From assembly GCF_003688995.1 (NCBI RefSeq), contig NZ_PENI01000034.1:1-64000 (forward strand): DNA of 64,000 nucleotides, read 5' to 3'. Below the pieces are notes generated by a model, which worked only from the letters and a program-made list of their open reading frames with translations, made no database searches and was not told the origin of the DNA. Every line of letters begins with the position of its first letter. Position 1 is the first letter of the stretch. Source of the stretch: Streptomyces shenzhenensis (GTDB lineage Bacteria > Actinomycetota > Actinomycetes > Streptomycetales > Streptomycetaceae). A program made the position numbers and the translations under genes. Shown here piece after piece: positions 62,139 to 64,000 of the stretch.

Positions 62139-63101
62139 TCAGGGTGTGAGGACGATGCGGCCGAATACTTCGCCGGCGTCCATCTTCCGGTGTGCCAGGG
62201 TGGCTTGGTCCAGTGAGAGCACGTCGTGTACCACCACCGTGAGGTCGCCCCGCGCCGCGGCCGTGAACTGGTCGCGGCGTACGGCCTGCAGATCCGCGGT
62301 GCTGACCGTGGCTGCGCTGAAGGTGGCGAACGACATCGACTTCTGGAACTGCGCCATCAGCGTCGTTCCGAAGTCCGCGGGCGGCTGCCCTCCCACGGCT
62401 CCGACGGCCACCATGCGCCCGTTCGGGTTGAGCCGGTCGAAGAACGACGGCAGAGCGTCACCGGCCACCATGTCGAGGATCACGTCGTAGCCCGCCGGGG
62501 CGTCGGGGCCACCGTCGCCGGCACGGTCCAGTACATGCGTCGCGCCCAGCCGGCGCAGGCGCTCTCCGCGCTCGGCCGACGATGTGGTCACCGCCACCGC
62601 GGAGGCGCCCTTGCGGGCCGCCAGTTGCACCGCCATGACACCGATGCTGCCCGCCGCCCCGCGCACCAGCACTGCCTCTCCCGGGGCGAAGTGGGCGTGT
62701 GCCAGGCCGAAGTGGGCTACGGCTCCCGAGCTGCCGACAGTGACCGAATCGACCGGTGACAGCTTTGGGGGCAGCGGCAGAACCTGTTCGAGCGGCACAC
62801 ATGTCTGCTCCACATAGCCGCCTCCCGTGCCGGTGAAGGCCCACACCCGGCGGCCGATCCAGGACGCGTCGACCCCCTTTCCGGCGGCCGTGACCCTGCC
62901 CGCCACCTCACTGCCCGGGACGAATCCCTCCTCGAAGCCGTAGGCGGCCAGAGCCCCGCTGCGGATCAAGGCGTCCGCGCCGGCGACCCCCACCGCCTCG
63001 ACCGCGATCAGCACCTCTCCCCCGGCGGGGCGGGGTGCCGGCAGGTCGACGAGAACCAGTCCTTCGGGACCTCCGTAGGTCCTGATCGCTACGGCCTTCA
63101 C
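62139..63101 (-). CDS. zinc-independent MDR oxidoreductase (quinone reductase-like)
   Basis: 320 residues from GTG at 63101 behind TGGAGG; longer frames upstream run through the control region. MDR fold: VKAVAIRTYGGPEGLVLVDLPAPRPAGGEVLI, GVAGADALIRSG, PGSEVAGRV, Rossmann loop VLVRGAAGSIGVMAVQLAARKGA. No catalytic zinc Cys or lobe-zinc Cys cluster, so it belongs with NADPH:quinone reductases and enoyl reductases. Divergent from a TetR regulator that probably controls it. Confidence 0.9.
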   Translation of the reverse strand: MKAVAIRTYGGPEGLVLVDLPAPRPAGGEVLIAVEAVGVAGADALIRSGALAAYGFEEGFVPGSEVAGRVTAAGKGVDASWIGRRVWAFTGTGGGYVEQTCVPLEQVLPLPPKLSPVDSVTVGSSGAVAHFGLAHAHFAPGEAVLVRGAAGSIGVMAVQLAARKGASAVAVTTSSAERGERLRRLGATHVLDRAGDGGPDAPAGYDVILDMVAGDALPSFFDRLNPNGRMVAVGAVGGQPPADFGTTLMAQFQKSMSFATFSAATVSTADLQAVRRDQFTAAARGDLTVVVHDVLSLDQATLAHRKMDAGEVFGRIVLTP

Positions 63102-63241
63102 GGGTGCGTACCTCCACGTGCTCGAAGTTGCGGACGCATGAGCGCCTCGAACCGGCACACATCGCGCGCCGGGATGTGACCTGGCCGGTTCTGTCCCGGA
63201 CGCTACCGGACGCCCCCGTCCGTTCAGCCTAAAGTGAGAGC

Positions 63242-63883
63242 GTGACCCGGAATGTGCCTCACTCCCTGCGGTCCGACGCACGGGACAACCGCGACCGGCT
63301 CCTCGATACCGCCCAGGCGCTGTTCTCGACGGAAGGCCTGACGGTTCCGATGCGGGAGATCGCGCGACGCGCCCACGTCGGGCCGGCCACCCTGTACCGG
63401 CACTTCCCGACCAAGGAGTCGCTGGTCACCGCGGCCTTCGCCGATCAACTGCGGGCGTGCCAGGACATCATCGACCGGGCGAGTACCGACCCCGATCCAT
63501 GGCACGGCCTGCGCCAGGTCATCGAGAACATCTGCGAACTGCACGCACGCGACCGAGGCTTCACCGAGGCCTTCCTGTCGGCCTACCCCCGGGCCACCAC
63601 CGTGACCGCAGGCCGCGACCACATGCTCAAGGTCATCGCCGACCTGGCACACAGGGCCAAGCTGACGGGACACCTGCGCCCCGACGTCGTACCGGACGAC
63701 CTCATCCTCATGCTCCTGGCCAACAAGGGCATCCAAACGGCATCCCCCGCCGCACAAGTAGCAGCCTCCCGACGCTTCGCGGCCTTCGTCATCCAGGCAC
63801 TCACCAACTGCCCCCACAACACACCCCTACCTCCCCCCGCACGCCTCACCCCGACCGAACAGGACACCCCCCGAACGTCGTGA
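63242..63883 (+). CDS. TetR-family transcriptional regulator
   Basis: 213 residues from GTG at 63242. Helix-turn-helix at about 15-60 (NRDRLLDTAQALFSTEGLTVPMREIARRAHVGPATLYRHFPTKESL). Helical ligand domain after that, with a Pro/Thr-rich tail. 140 bases separate it from the divergent oxidoreductase gene, its likely target. Confidence 0.92.
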   Translation: MTRNVPHSLRSDARDNRDRLLDTAQALFSTEGLTVPMREIARRAHVGPATLYRHFPTKESLVTAAFADQLRACQDIIDRASTDPDPWHGLRQVIENICELHARDRGFTEAFLSAYPRATTVTAGRDHMLKVIADLAHRAKLTGHLRPDVVPDDLILMLLANKGIQTASPAAQVAASRRFAAFVIQALTNCPHNTPLPPPARLTPTEQDTPRTS

Positions 63884-64000
63884 TCCTGCGGTCGCCCGAG
63901 TTGTCGACCACAGGTCCCCGCACGGGTGCGGGGCGGTGGCCGGTTCGGCCAGCAGCAGTTCCAGGTGGCGGGCGTTGACCGCTTCCTGTCGCGGCACAGA
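63884..64000. other. 117 bases at the right edge, nothing assigned
   Basis: The minus strand is open to the edge (VPRQEAVNARHLELLLAEPA) but has no recognisable family. Confidence 0.3.

Noticed and set aside
1..64000. CRISPR arrays
   Set aside because: No regularly spaced direct repeats of 24-40 bases were seen anywhere in the window.

Overview
The window is high-GC actinobacterial DNA, most probably from Streptomyces or a close relative. Supporting signs are GTG starts, long runs of genes joined by 4-base GTGA/ATGA overlaps, a PrpR/ScfR-type propionate regulator, DUF5302, MerR/beta-clamp and DnaB-like helicase relics, and IS5, IS630 and Tn3 remnants. The species cannot be named from the sequence.

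Layout. 0-2 kb: the 3' part of a class Ib ribonucleotide reductase gene (nrdF) and thiI. 2.0-4.4 kb: a cobalamin-riboswitch-controlled cobalt transporter operon, cbtB-cbtA, coupled to a FhuF-like Fe-S protein. 4.6-9.9 kb: the methylcitrate cycle (prpD-prpB-prpC) with a divergent regulator. 9.9-15.4 kb: a valine/isobutyrate catabolic operon with a second cobalamin riboswitch upstream of it. 15.8-24.9 kb: the centrepiece, a predicted cobalamin capture and uptake locus. An ECF transporter (S, double-ATPase and T subunits) is co-transcribed with two surface-anchored proteins that look like transcobalamin modules. A third secreted transcobalamin-like protein is divergent. Two back-to-back cobalamin riboswitches lie between the two units. 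25.3-30.5 kb: an Opp/Nik-type ABC importer, with a fused permease-ATPase-ATPase subunit, under a fifth cobalamin riboswitch.

30.9-45.7 kb is an accessory island. It begins where a substrate-binding-protein gene is cut off and joined to the tail of an AlbA_2-type gene. It holds a GIY-YIG/T5orf172-like gene, an AlbA_2 protein, an AbiJ_NTD3-Shedu fusion nuclease, IS5 elements, and a six-gene same-strand run: a Pycsar-type membrane effector, a CRP-family cyclic-nucleotide sensor, a class III nucleotide cyclase, a STAND-like ATPase with an eroded P-loop, and two unknown proteins. It ends in a Tn3-transposase/monooxygenase relic.

45.9-56.6 kb: a LacI-regulated sugar operon. It encodes an ABC importer, an ADP-ribosylglycohydrolase, a ribokinase-family kinase, a nucleoside hydrolase and two GH13 alpha-glucosidases. 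56.7-64 kb: a DUF5302 protein, a DEAD-box helicase, a decayed MerR/beta-clamp gene, a GNAT acetyltransferase, a decayed DnaB-like gene, a broken IS630 element, and an MDR oxidoreductase divergent from a TetR regulator.

The first 30 kb reads as one cobalamin-economy region. Three separate import systems (cobalt, corrinoid, and an Opp-type ligand) sit under cobalamin riboswitches. They lie beside metabolism that either needs cobalamin downstream (propionyl-CoA from valine) or replaces it (methylcitrate cycle, class Ib ribonucleotide reductase).
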